A stretch of DNA of 64,000 bases from SKPS01 sp964469215 (GTDB lineage: Bacteria; Bacteroidota; Bacteroidia; Bacteroidales; SKPS01): NCBI GenBank assembly GCA_964469215.1, contig CAYXYB010000007.1, positions 54,875-118,874 on the forward strand. The letters are read 5' to 3'. Both the position numbers and the translations under genes were made by a program. Positions 33,547-42,674 of the stretch are shown piece after piece; positions within the stretch are counted from its first letter, which is position 1; every line of letters starts with the position of its first letter. The notes below the pieces were generated by a model, which saw nothing but the letters and a program-made list of their open reading frames with translations, was not told the DNA's origin and searched no databases.

Positions 33547-35361
33547 ATGCAGGCATTATCAGAAGAGGTCAGAGAGAAGACAAGGGCTCAAAACAGCACC
33601 AGTTTGGTTCTGCTACATAAATTGATTACAACATTTCTTTTCTTTTCCACTATTTTTTTTCAGGGTGTTTCACTTTATGGCCAGGGTTTATCCAGCACTT
33701 TTTATTTCAATTCAACAACAGATGAATATGTTATTGAGCAGGTTGCGAAATTCAATCGTAAGGGTTTACGCACTGAACTGAATCTGCATAAAGATCTCAA
33801 CCGTTTTACTGAAGACCTTCAGAAAAATGGATACTTTACTGCTTCCATAGATTCCATGATGTTATCAGACGACACTTTCAGGATTTGGTTTTATTGCGGC
33901 AAAAGATATTCATCTTCAATACTACACCTCAATAATGATGAACCGGCAATTGGTGAGCTTGCGGAGATTATTTCAGGTTATTCGGCAGGAAAACCGCGGT
34001 TACCAGGGCCAGCACTCAGTGCCATTACGGGAGTTCTCAATAGGCAGGGATATCCGCTTGCCAGGGTTAGCATTTTAGAAATGAAAATAAGCGATGATAC
34101 ACTCATCACATATATTTCGGTTGATCGTGGAAGTTACTATGTATGGGATTCACTTGAAATCAGAGGTGATATCAATATCAACAACGCCATCCTTCAGAAG
34201 ATAATAAAGGTGAGAGCTAACAAACCTTACAATAACCTTTTATTACCTGATGTAGAAAAACATCTTGGAACACTCCCTTTTCTAACTGCAATTGGCAGTT
34301 ACAACATTATTCTCACTGATGGCGGAAAGGCAAGGCTGTTACTTAATCTTGGGAAACAGAAAGCTTCAGGTTTCAACGGAATTGTTGGCTTCGGACCTGA
34401 TAAGTTAAAGCCTGAGAAACTGATATTCTCCGGAGATGTTACCCTGAAACTTCACAATGCATTTGGCAGAGCAGAAGAGATGGATTTAAGCTGGCAAGGG
34501 ATACAGGGTGACGAGCAATTGATGCTGAATTTCCGGCAACCATATCTTCGCTGGCTCCCTTTCGGCATTATGGGGAAGTTCGCTCTGTTAAAAAAGGGGG
34601 ATCTGTTCTACAGGCTAAATATTCGCGGAGGTATAGTAGCCATGCCTGGCCCGGGTTCATCTTTCTCGGTATGGACTGACCGCACGAGCAGCAGAGTACT
34701 TGACAGATCAATATACACAAATGCAACTACACTGCCTCCGGTTACCGATTTCGAAACAACTCTCTTTGGTCTTGGTTATGCTATAGAGAGAGTTGACCTC
34801 CGTATAAACCCCGGCAAAGGGTATTACTTTTCGGGTGAAATTGCTGCAGGAAAAATGAATATTCTTAGATCGACCGATATTCCCGGCGAACTTTTTGAAG
34901 GCGTTGAAACAGAAGGCAGACAGGCACAGGGAGAGTTAACACTGGGTTTTTATATACCTGTTACACCACGTTTGATCATCAATTCCATGGTTCATGCTTC
35001 AGGTATTTACGGCACCGTTGCAAGTGAAAACAGTTTTTTCTACATCGGAGGCATAAATACTCTTAGGGGATTTGATGAGCGGAGCATCACGGCTTCATCA
35101 TTTGCACTGGGGTCACTTGAGTTAAGATACCGGTTCGAAAGAGCCTCTCATTTTAAGGTTTTTGTTGATGGGGGGTGGTATGAGAAACGACTGATTGCAC
35201 ACAATTTGTTCCATGACACACCTTTTGGTTTTGGTGCAGGAATATCATTACCATCACCAGCCGGTCATCTACAGATAAGCTATGCATGGGGAATCCAAAA
35301 TAACAATCCCTTTGATTTCAAAACCGGCAGGCTTCATTTTGGGCTTGATGCACGTTTCTGA
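33547..35361 (+). CDS. Omp85-superfamily outer-membrane protein (POTRA plus barrel)
   Basis: A 604-aa protein with an N-terminal hydrophobic export segment (LITTFLFFSTIFFQGVSLYG), about three POTRA-like beta-alpha units up to residue 275, and a C-terminal barrel. The Omp85 lid-lock loop is visible as GINTLRGFDERS, and the protein ends FGLDARF with terminal Phe. It is shorter than BamA and more like a TamA/patatin-barrel type. It may insert or secrete specific proteins or lipids; the partner is unknown. It is 51 nt after ung. The start is not certain because 28 polar residues precede the hydrophobic part. Confidence 0.8.
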   Translation: MQALSEEVREKTRAQNSTSLVLLHKLITTFLFFSTIFFQGVSLYGQGLSSTFYFNSTTDEYVIEQVAKFNRKGLRTELNLHKDLNRFTEDLQKNGYFTASIDSMMLSDDTFRIWFYCGKRYSSSILHLNNDEPAIGELAEIISGYSAGKPRLPGPALSAITGVLNRQGYPLARVSILEMKISDDTLITYISVDRGSYYVWDSLEIRGDININNAILQKIIKVRANKPYNNLLLPDVEKHLGTLPFLTAIGSYNIILTDGGKARLLLNLGKQKASGFNGIVGFGPDKLKPEKLIFSGDVTLKLHNAFGRAEEMDLSWQGIQGDEQLMLNFRQPYLRWLPFGIMGKFALLKKGDLFYRLNIRGGIVAMPGPGSSFSVWTDRTSSRVLDRSIYTNATTLPPVTDFETTLFGLGYAIERVDLRINPGKGYYFSGEIAAGKMNILRSTDIPGELFEGVETEGRQAQGELTLGFYIPVTPRLIINSMVHASGIYGTVASENSFFYIGGINTLRGFDERSITASSFALGSLELRYRFERASHFKVFVDGGWYEKRLIAHNLFHDTPFGFGAGISLPSPAGHLQISYAWGIQNNNPFDFKTGRLHFGLDARF

Positions 35362-35448
35362 AGCAATATAAATCACTGATTTAACTGTTACCATACAGAT
35401 TTGCAAAACTTTTTACCCTGGAAGGTTAATTTTCTGCTAAAAATCATG

Positions 35449-35456
35449 TATGTTTG
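35449..35456 (+). promoter_or_regulatory. -7 element (TATGTTTG)
   Basis: Exact TAnnTTTG match 74 nt before the ATG at 35531; it makes a start at 35450 unlikely. Confidence 0.4.
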
Positions 35457-35530
35457 TTACCACAATGCACCATTTCTTATCCGTGATGCTGCATCAGGCG
35501 TTTAAGTCAAAAACGAAAACCATAATAAAG

Positions 35531-36688
35531 ATGAAGCAACTATTACTTATTGCAAGCTTTTTCTCGATTTTCACCCTGGGATTACAGGCACAGGCTCCGG
35601 GGATACTATGGTCACAAACCTTTGGCGGGCCTAATAATGATGAGGCCAATGGTATTCTTAAAACTACCGACGGAGGATATGTCGTTTGCGGCATGACAGA
35701 ATCCAAAGGTCGTGGTGGTATGGATGCCTGGGTGATCAAGCTGGACCCCCAGGGTAAACTTGAATGGGAAAAAACTTACGGAGACAAGGGTGATGAGGTT
35801 GCCCATGCAATCATACAAACTCAGGATAATGGTTTTGCTTTTACAGGCTATACAACATCTAAGGGCAAAGGAAAAAGGGATGTCTGGTTTGTAAAACTCG
35901 ACAGTGCCGGTAACATGCAATGGCAGGGTTTTTACGGAGGCAGGAAGCACGAAGAGGGCAACAGCCTGGTGCAGACTCTCGACGGGAACTACGTGTTTGT
36001 TGGCTCAACAAGGTCATTCGGTTCAGGTGGCTGGGATATCTTCGTTATGAAAATCGACACTAAAGGTGGCAGGATCTGGCGAAGGATGCTTGGTGGCAAG
36101 AAAAACGATTATGGTAAAAGCGTGGTTGAGCAAAAGAAAGACAGCAGCCTCGTAATATGTGGCTCTACCGCCTCCTACGGCAACGGACTAAGCAGTCTAT
36201 GGCTGGTTAAGCTTTCGAAAGATGGAAGAAGGGAGTGGCATAAATACTACGGAACCATTAATAAAGACATGGCTAATCACCTCACGATCAAAAGTACAGG
36301 TGAATATGTAATGGCAGGAACCACCCAACCAAAGGGTGATCGTTATACATATCTTTGGGTGGTGGGGTTTACAGCTGAAAGCTGGGATGACTGGGAACAT
36401 ACCTTCGGCACCCTGAAGGATGAGGCTGCCACCGGCACTTCAGAAACCAGCGACGGAGGTGTTATCGTTTGCGGATATACAAACTCTTATGGTGAAGGAG
36501 GATACGATTTCTGGTTGATGAAATTTGACAAAACGGGCAAACACCTTTGGCAGGAGACATACGGCGGTATTAATGAAGACATTGCACGAGCAATTGTAGC
36601 CACAGGACCAAACGAAGCGGTGGTCTGCGGCAGCACAATGTCTGATGGTGAGGGGAAAAGGGACATCTGGGTTTTATATCTCAAATAA
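35531..36688 (+). CDS. Exported beta-propeller-like repeat protein
   Basis: A 385-aa protein: signal peptide MKQLLLIASFFSIFTLGLQA, then about seven repeats of roughly 50 residues, each with the pattern W-x-x-x-(Y/F)-G-G ... D-G-G-Y-x-x-x-G-x-T-x-S-x-G-x-G-x-x-D-x-W-x-x-K-x-D. Examples are WSQTFGGPNNDEAN, DGGYVVCGMTESKGRGGMD and WEKTYGDKGDEV. Seven blades suggest a closed propeller. No T9SS domain is visible at the C-terminus (RDIWVLYLK). Such proteins are abundant in Bacteroidetes and likely surface or periplasmic binders. Confidence 0.8.
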   Translation: MKQLLLIASFFSIFTLGLQAQAPGILWSQTFGGPNNDEANGILKTTDGGYVVCGMTESKGRGGMDAWVIKLDPQGKLEWEKTYGDKGDEVAHAIIQTQDNGFAFTGYTTSKGKGKRDVWFVKLDSAGNMQWQGFYGGRKHEEGNSLVQTLDGNYVFVGSTRSFGSGGWDIFVMKIDTKGGRIWRRMLGGKKNDYGKSVVEQKKDSSLVICGSTASYGNGLSSLWLVKLSKDGRREWHKYYGTINKDMANHLTIKSTGEYVMAGTTQPKGDRYTYLWVVGFTAESWDDWEHTFGTLKDEAATGTSETSDGGVIVCGYTNSYGEGGYDFWLMKFDKTGKHLWQETYGGINEDIARAIVATGPNEAVVCGSTMSDGEGKRDIWVLYLK

Positions 36689-36705
36689 CCTATACCTCTA
36701 CAATA

Positions 36706-36879
36706 ATGGCTGTTTATTTCATTGCAGGATTAATCTGCGGTCTTGCACTTGCCTGGTACCGCACAAAACAATACTACGACACCCGAACCATCTCTCTTGA
36801 AGAACACAAAAGGATAATCAAAGAATTGACTCACAACAATACATCAACAGGCAATGCAGAAGATGACAAGGAGTATTAA
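36706..36879 (+). CDS. 57-aa membrane protein overlapping GWxTD gene
   Basis: A small frame of 57 codons: MAVYFIAGLICGLALAWYR, then a charged tail with EEHKRIIKEL and NAEDDKEY. The first 17 residues are a single transmembrane helix with a GxxxG-like pattern. It starts 17 nt after the repeat-protein stop and overlaps the following lipoprotein gene by 17-26 nt, depending on which start that gene uses, consistent with translational coupling. It looks like a genuine single-pass membrane microprotein, but no homologue is known to me. Confidence 0.55.
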   Translation: MAVYFIAGLICGLALAWYRTKQYYDTRTISLEEHKRIIKELTHNNTSTGNAEDDKEY

Positions 36880-38119
36880 AAAATTACTTTTTGCACACCT
36901 GGTCACAGCCACTCTGCTGATGTGCATTTCATGTCAGACAACCCACCGTTTAGCCGATCATAACCTTTCTGATTCTTACGCCATTTCTGACATTAGTCCT
37001 CTCCCTGATTATATCTTATATCAATTTACACCCGACAGCTTGAGAATCTATTTCTCAATTCCTGCAAGATCCGGAGCAGGAGATGAAACCAAAAGATGGA
37101 ACAAAGGGTTTATTCTTTATGCCAGTATAATTTCTCCGGAAAACAGGAAAGTGATCCATGACAGCGCAACATATTACATTATAGCAGAAGACACAAACAT
37201 AAACAGCGGTATTTTGAATGGCAGTATTGAAATTTTTACCGGTGAACCATCCGGAAAACTGCTTTCCCTCAATCTGACGGATCCTGAAAATAATGCAACA
37301 AACGAATATTACCAAAAACTGCCATCTGCATGGCCTCCAACGAGCACTCACTTCGTTCTTTACGACCATCACGGGCAACCTCTTAACCACAGAAATATAA
37401 GTACAAATTCGAAGTTTTTTTTTACAAGCAGTATAATTACCGATAATGACTTTAAGGTTAGGTATTACAGGAATGAGTACCCGGTAGCATACCCTCCTTT
37501 TGTAAACATCCCTTTTCAGCATTTTAACTACGAGGCAGATTCTGTGTTTAACGTAAGTTTTAAAGATGGTAAAACCGGAGATCTGGAACTCAGCATGCCC
37601 GGTATATACCACTTCACTGCTGACACAACTTCACGTATTGGCTTTACAATATTTGCCAGGGACTATCCATTTCCGTGGATAGCTCAATCGGCGCAGATGA
37701 TAGCACCATTGAGGTACATTACATCAGACAAGGAGTACAGGGAACTGGAAGAGTCCCCCGACCCGAAGGAGGCGGTTGACAGATTCTGGGTAAATACTGC
37801 AGGCAATGAACTGCGTGCCCGTAAACTAATCAGGGAGTATTACAGACGTGTTGAAAAAGCAAACTATCTTTTCACATCGTACCAGGATGGCTGGAAAACT
37901 GACAGGGGGATGATTTATATTATGTTTGGAACCCCTTCCATTGTTCAGAGAACTGAACACGCTGAAATTTGGACATACGGTGAATCGAGACACCTGCTCT
38001 CCTTCTCATTCATCTTTATTAAGGTCAACAACCCTTTCAGCGACAACGATTATCTACTTGAACGCTCACCAAATTTTAAGACAGGATGGTATCAGATGGT
38101 AAACAGTTGGAGGAGGTAA
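36854..38119 (+). CDS. GWxTD-domain lipoprotein
   Basis: A 421-aa lipoprotein (start at 36854, or 36863 three codons later). Signal and lipobox: ATLLMCISC with Cys about 26. The C-terminal GWxTD domain is clear in YQDGWKTDRGMIYIMFGTP; upstream is a beta-rich region. The GWxTD family is widespread in Bacteroidetes and related phyla but its role is not established. The gene overlaps both neighbours: the 57-aa gene before it and rlmB after it (34 nt), so four genes appear to share one transcript. Confidence 0.85.
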   Translation: MQKMTRSIKKLLFAHLVTATLLMCISCQTTHRLADHNLSDSYAISDISPLPDYILYQFTPDSLRIYFSIPARSGAGDETKRWNKGFILYASIISPENRKVIHDSATYYIIAEDTNINSGILNGSIEIFTGEPSGKLLSLNLTDPENNATNEYYQKLPSAWPPTSTHFVLYDHHGQPLNHRNISTNSKFFFTSSIITDNDFKVRYYRNEYPVAYPPFVNIPFQHFNYEADSVFNVSFKDGKTGDLELSMPGIYHFTADTTSRIGFTIFARDYPFPWIAQSAQMIAPLRYITSDKEYRELEESPDPKEAVDRFWVNTAGNELRARKLIREYYRRVEKANYLFTSYQDGWKTDRGMIYIMFGTPSIVQRTEHAEIWTYGESRHLLSFSFIFIKVNNPFSDNDYLLERSPNFKTGWYQMVNSWRR

Positions 38120-38880
38120 CCCATAAGCAACAAAACCCTGATGAGATCATTATTGGCATCAGGCCTGTTGCTGAAGCTATCATGAGTGGAAACACCATTG
38201 ACAGGGTCATGGTAAAGCGTGGTATCTCAGGAGAGGGATACAGAGAGGTTCTCGGGCTTATTAAAAAAAATGGCATCCCACTTCAGTATGTGCCTGATGC
38301 AAAACTCAATCAGCTTACACGCAAAAACCACCAGGGGATTATCGGTTTTCTGTCCCTTGTTGAGTATGCTGACCTTGACAAAGTAATCGAAAACGCCTTT
38401 CATGCCGGAAGGGATCCCCTTATCATTTTACTGGACAGAGTAACGGATGTACGTAATTTCGGAGCTATTGCACGAACTGCAGAGTGTGCCGGAGCTGACG
38501 CGATTCTGATACCTGAAAGGGGAACTGCAAGAATCAACTCAGAAAGTATCAAAGCCTCTGCCGGCGGACTGCTCCGGATACCTGTCTGCAGGACGGTAAA
38601 CCTTTTTAAAAGTGCTGTCAGCATGATGGAAAGGGGTCTGCTTCTGGTTTCTGCAAACGAAAAATCAAAACTAACATTGCACAATGCAGATCTAACCGGC
38701 CCGTTATGCCTTATTATGGGATCAGAGGAGGATGGTGTTTCCGCACCACTTCTGAAAATGAGCAGTCAACAGGTTGCAATTCCACAATACGGGAAAATTG
38801 GATCTCTTAACGTTTCTGTTGCTGCAGGGATCCTGCTCTTTGAAATTGCCCGGCAAAGGAAGGTGGTTCAGGCAGACTAA
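38086..38880 (+). CDS. rlmB: 23S rRNA 2'-O-methyltransferase (TrmH/SpoU family, RlmB-like)
   Basis: A 264-aa SPOUT methyltransferase. An N-terminal RNA-binding substrate domain (IIGIRPVAEAIMSG) is followed by the knot motifs: motif 1 DRVTDVRNFGAIARTAECAG, motif 2 LIMGSEEDGVS, motif 3 GSLNVSVAAGILLFE. RlmB methylates the 2'-OH of G2251 in E. coli numbering; other SpoU members resemble it, so the target is inferred. The ATG lies inside the end of the GWxTD gene. Confidence 0.9.
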   Translation: MVSDGKQLEEVTHKQQNPDEIIIGIRPVAEAIMSGNTIDRVMVKRGISGEGYREVLGLIKKNGIPLQYVPDAKLNQLTRKNHQGIIGFLSLVEYADLDKVIENAFHAGRDPLIILLDRVTDVRNFGAIARTAECAGADAILIPERGTARINSESIKASAGGLLRIPVCRTVNLFKSAVSMMERGLLLVSANEKSKLTLHNADLTGPLCLIMGSEEDGVSAPLLKMSSQQVAIPQYGKIGSLNVSVAAGILLFEIARQRKVVQAD

Positions 38881-38949
38881 AAACTGAAACCAACATGATA
38901 ACTTCACCTTACAGATGCAAATCAGGGAAACTGACACAAACCAACCCGG

Positions 38950-40869
38950 ATGAAACTACGACGATTTAATAAAGTCTTCAGCAAAAATCTTATTCCTGCC
39001 ACATGGTTCAACAAAGCCTCAGGCCTGATCATCCTTATACTGATAGCGACAGCATTCAGATTTGCATGCCTCGGTATACGGCCTTACTATAATGATGAAT
39101 TGAGTGCACTGTATAGGTTGGAGAACAAGGCAACTCTTCAAGACCTTATCAGCGAAAGCATTCAGCCTGATGCTCATCCTGCAGGTGTCCAGGTGTTCCT
39201 GTGGTACTGGACACGGCTGGCAGGGTCAAACCCTTTTATGGTGAGGTTCCCTTTTGCTGTTGCAGGAATTATAAGCGTCTGGTTATTCTTCCTCCTCGCA
39301 AACAGATGGTTCGGAAGAACTGCTGCCTTGCTTGCTGCCGGTACACTTGCCATGCTGCAGTTCCCGATCTTGTATTCACAGCTTATCAGGCCCTACAGTA
39401 CCGGAATGCTTTTTGTAATCGCAGCCGCCTATGCATGGGACAAGCTGATATTCAGCTCTCCTGATCTGCCTGTGAGAAAAAAAATACTCTATGCCGCAGT
39501 CATGGCTCTCTCCTTTTCCCTGGCGATGTATAACCACTACTTCAGCTTTTTTATGGCCGCAATGATAGGCTTAACAGGTCTGCCACTGCTGAAACGCCAT
39601 AACCTGTTAATTTATCTTGCTGCAGGTATCGTTTCTGTTGTCCTGTTCATACCTCACCTTGCTGTCTCAATGGTTCAGGTATCACGGGGTGGGCTTGCAT
39701 TATGGCTGCCTCCTCCTCATAAAACATGGATTCCGGAACATCTCCTTTATCTGTTCAACGATTCGTGGTGGCTCCTTATATTGGTTGCAGCACCATGTGC
39801 CTTTATGTTGTTTAAACCTTCAATAAGAAAATGGCAAAGAAACACCAGAATCAGATTTATCATTGCTCTTGCCTGGTATATCATCCCTCTTGTTTTCGCT
39901 TTTATCTACTCCCTCACAGTTAACCCGATACTTCAAAATTCAATAATGCTATTTGCATTTCCATTCCTTCTTGCAGTTCTGTTTTCAGGATTCGGAAACA
40001 AAAATTCTTTTATGGTAAAAGTATTTGCAATACTGCTCCCGATAGTAATGGCAGCACAACTTATTTTTGGAAACCGCTACTACAGCACTGTTCAATACAC
40101 AGATTTTAAAAGAACATCTGAACTTATCTGTTCTGCTCATAATGAAAAGGAATCTTTATGTTGGGCAGTTGATGTTAACGATCCGTGGTATATACATCAT
40201 TATCTTGATAATGATTGCAAACCTGACAGCGCCCTCTTTTACCTGTTTAAGGGACATGAGTCTATACAGGATTTATATTCCGCAATGGTGTCATTGCCCT
40301 GCAGCTCTTTCAGCTATGCCTGGCTCAGGCCTGCCGATCCAATAGTAACTTCTGTGATAAGACAACATTTCCCTTATCTTGTAGCTTACGAACAGCAATA
40401 TCCCTATTCTGAGTTTTTCAGATTCAGCAAAATCCGACCAACCAACTCAGTTGCAGGTTATACCAGGGATTCTATTCTTCTTACAAGCATGTCTGAAAAA
40501 GATAGCATGCTGGTTGCAGATAGCTCAACAATATATTATCCTATATTTGAAGGATTCCTGCCGGGGGAAAATCCCGGAAGAGGCAGGATCCTGCTGCATT
40601 GTGAGATCGACAGTTATTCAGATCAGTTTCCTTCTGATGTGCATATTGTAATACACCCCCTTAAGGATGACGGTACAGCTGGTGAGTGGTTCGGAATCCG
40701 GCTGGCAAATACCAGAACATCGAAAAACAGCTTCTTCTATACTGTTTATATGCCTGCGGATTTTAATCATAATCAGAGATTAAAATGCTACCTTTGGAAT
40801 CCGGGCAAAGAATCATTCAGCATGAAATCTGTGCGGCTTCTATGGCTAAAGGATAATGCCCGGAAATAA
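38950..40869 (+). CDS. GT-C family membrane glycosyltransferase with C-terminal beta domain
   Basis: A 639-aa protein with about 10-11 helices and an acidic first-loop motif (RPYYNDELSALY, D49/E50) typical of GT39/ArnT-like GT-C enzymes. Hydrophobic helices end near residue 375; the rest is soluble, and the final 110 residues are beta-rich with KCYLWNPGKESF near the end, matching the end of the GT-C protein at 9308. It likely adds a sugar to an acceptor at the outer face of the inner membrane, using a lipid-linked donor. The gene follows rlmB by 69 nt and precedes the MORN lipoprotein by 11 nt. Confidence 0.8.
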   Translation: MKLRRFNKVFSKNLIPATWFNKASGLIILILIATAFRFACLGIRPYYNDELSALYRLENKATLQDLISESIQPDAHPAGVQVFLWYWTRLAGSNPFMVRFPFAVAGIISVWLFFLLANRWFGRTAALLAAGTLAMLQFPILYSQLIRPYSTGMLFVIAAAYAWDKLIFSSPDLPVRKKILYAAVMALSFSLAMYNHYFSFFMAAMIGLTGLPLLKRHNLLIYLAAGIVSVVLFIPHLAVSMVQVSRGGLALWLPPPHKTWIPEHLLYLFNDSWWLLILVAAPCAFMLFKPSIRKWQRNTRIRFIIALAWYIIPLVFAFIYSLTVNPILQNSIMLFAFPFLLAVLFSGFGNKNSFMVKVFAILLPIVMAAQLIFGNRYYSTVQYTDFKRTSELICSAHNEKESLCWAVDVNDPWYIHHYLDNDCKPDSALFYLFKGHESIQDLYSAMVSLPCSSFSYAWLRPADPIVTSVIRQHFPYLVAYEQQYPYSEFFRFSKIRPTNSVAGYTRDSILLTSMSEKDSMLVADSSTIYYPIFEGFLPGENPGRGRILLHCEIDSYSDQFPSDVHIVIHPLKDDGTAGEWFGIRLANTRTSKNSFFYTVYMPADFNHNQRLKCYLWNPGKESFSMKSVRLLWLKDNARK

Positions 40870-40880
40870 ATATCATTTCT

Positions 40881-41576
40881 ATGAACATTAAATTTTCTGT
40901 TACCATATTCACCCTCCTTGTGGCATCAGCAATCTTAATCTTGACAGGCTGTAACCGTAAAAGAACCGAAAAAGCCTACCATGAAAACGGCAATCTTATG
41001 TATGAAATCTCTTATAAGGGATCTGTAAAACATGGCCCTGCGATATATTATTTCCAGGATGGCAGGAAAGAGGTTGAATACGTTTATGCTGATGATGCTC
41101 TTAACGGCATGATGACGAGATGGTATTTTAACGGCAATATTGAATTTGAAGAACAATACAAAGAGAATCAACTCAACGGGTTAAGTAGGCACTTCTTGAT
41201 AACAGGCATCATTTCCGAAGAAAAAAACTATAAAAAAGGCGAACTGCATGGGGCTTATAAAGTCTTCTGGGAAGACGGCGGATTAAAGATCGCTGGCGAA
41301 TATTACGAAGGGTTTTACCATGGCCGTTGGGAATATTTTGACCACCAGGGGATGAAGGTTGGAGAGGCAGAATTTAACAAAGGGAGTGGCACAATGATCG
41401 CTTTTTATAAAAACGGAAGAAAAAAACAGGAGGTGAATTACCGGGAAAATTTAAAGCACGGAGCAGAGATCACATGGTCAGAAGAGGGAACCAAACGTTT
41501 CGAACACCATTACTTAATGGGTGAGCTTGTTAATGAAATAACTTACACAAGCAAACCTGATACTAAGCCGGAATAA
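40881..41576 (+). CDS. MORN-repeat (MORN_2) lipoprotein
   Basis: A 231-aa lipoprotein: hydrophobic segment and lipobox LTGC (Cys about 24), followed by about seven MORN_2/YwqK-type repeats of 20-25 residues (for example YHENGNLMYEISYKGSVKHG, YFNGNIEFEEQYKENQLNG, YKNGRKKQEVNYRENLKHG). These form a beta-hairpin stack. Such proteins are sometimes labelled YwqK-type antitoxins; no partner toxin is seen here, so the label should not be taken literally. It sits 11 nt after the glycosyltransferase. Confidence 0.85.
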   Translation: MNIKFSVTIFTLLVASAILILTGCNRKRTEKAYHENGNLMYEISYKGSVKHGPAIYYFQDGRKEVEYVYADDALNGMMTRWYFNGNIEFEEQYKENQLNGLSRHFLITGIISEEKNYKKGELHGAYKVFWEDGGLKIAGEYYEGFYHGRWEYFDHQGMKVGEAEFNKGSGTMIAFYKNGRKKQEVNYRENLKHGAEITWSEEGTKRFEHHYLMGELVNEITYTSKPDTKPE

Positions 41577-41671
41577 GTGCCAAACCTCCTGAAGATTGAA
41601 TTTCCAACCTGATTTTAAAAGATTTAGTAATCGAAATAAAAGATCATTGTTTTTATGTTGCAAAAAAGTTG

Positions 41672-41679
41672 TACATTTG
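41672..41679 (+). promoter_or_regulatory. -7 element (TACATTTG)
   Basis: TACATTTG with TTGT 22 nt upstream (41647-41650), slightly longer than the usual spacing; 33 nt before the ATG at 41713. Confidence 0.45.
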
Positions 41680-41712
41680 GGCTGACGTTTTGTGAAACCA
41701 ATAATTTTCGAT

Positions 41713-42630
41713 ATGATAAAAGAGATGCCTGACCTCACAGAGCCGGTGGAAGTGTTTGGTTTTTCCACAGCCGGCGACCTGGTGAACCAAACACTTAACT
41801 TTCAAAATCTTACAAAAAAATATGAGGCTTATGAAGAGCCAAACATACCATCGGGATTCGGGAATATCGACAAAATAACAAAAGGTTTCAAACGGGGTGA
41901 GATCACCACTATTAGCACAAGGCCCGGAAACGGCAAGACGGCATTTTTACTTTCTATGGTGCAGAATATTGCGGTACTGTTAGAGCGCCGGCTTGCTTTG
42001 TTTTCACCCGAGAGGTCTGCCGGAAAGGTGATAAGCCGCCTTATTGAAAGCAACACAAACCACTCTGTTAAGAAGATCCGCGAAGGCCTGCTCAGAGAGG
42101 GTGATAAAGAAAATACACTTTCACTGATTAAACCCATAGCTTCAGCCGGATTATTTATCGATGACAGTAAAAACCTTGATGCACAGGAAATAGTTATAAG
42201 GTGCCATCACGTATGCAAAAAGCATCACGCTGAGATCATCCTTGCAGATTCACCCGACAGCTATACCACACATATTCATGACCCTGAATCTCGCAGAGCT
42301 GCGTGTGAAGAGATAATTCTAAGCCTTAGAAACGTTGCTTCGGATCTTGACATCCCTGTGGTTATATTCAACCAGATGCCGAAACCTTCTGATATTACCA
42401 ATGGCGGATTAATGCCATCAATAAAAGAAATACCGGAATACCTGGCAGAAAATTCAGACACCGTTATATTTATCCACAGGCCTGAATTCTACCAGAGAAA
42501 AAACGTATCAATTCCGGGAGGGATGGTTGAACTGATAGTAAAGAAATTACATCAACAGGAAACACAGCAGTTCACCTACCTGAGATTTATTGAGAGCATC
42601 GACAGGTTTGTGAATCCTGATGCAGTATAA
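41713..42630 (+). CDS. Orphan DnaB-like RecA-fold ATPase without N-terminal domain
   Basis: A 305-aa protein containing only the C-terminal ATPase domain of replicative helicase DnaB. Walker A TRPGNGKTAFLL (G72-T76), catalytic-Glu block LFSPERSA (E100; DnaB has a similar SLEM), Walker B-like EIILADS (D169), and Gln in FNQMPKPS are recognisable. The arginine-finger segment, normally KxRNGPTG in DnaB, reads KKLHQQET at K267-T274, with His270 at the finger position. There is no primase-binding N-terminal domain. It may be a regulator, loader or repair factor, not an active helicase. Start: ATG 41713; GTG at 41692 is also open. Confidence 0.75.
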   Translation: MIKEMPDLTEPVEVFGFSTAGDLVNQTLNFQNLTKKYEAYEEPNIPSGFGNIDKITKGFKRGEITTISTRPGNGKTAFLLSMVQNIAVLLERRLALFSPERSAGKVISRLIESNTNHSVKKIREGLLREGDKENTLSLIKPIASAGLFIDDSKNLDAQEIVIRCHHVCKKHHAEIILADSPDSYTTHIHDPESRRAACEEIILSLRNVASDLDIPVVIFNQMPKPSDITNGGLMPSIKEIPEYLAENSDTVIFIHRPEFYQRKNVSIPGGMVELIVKKLHQQETQQFTYLRFIESIDRFVNPDAV

Positions 42631-42674
42631 TTACTTAAAAACCTAAAAAGTTCTTTCGGGAGGTGCTGACGGGT

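Noticed and set aside
40881..41576. A toxin-antitoxin pair around the YwqK-type protein
   Set aside because: Neighbours are a glycosyltransferase and a DnaB-like ATPase; no toxin-like gene is adjacent, and MORN_2 lipoproteins are common in Bacteroidetes.
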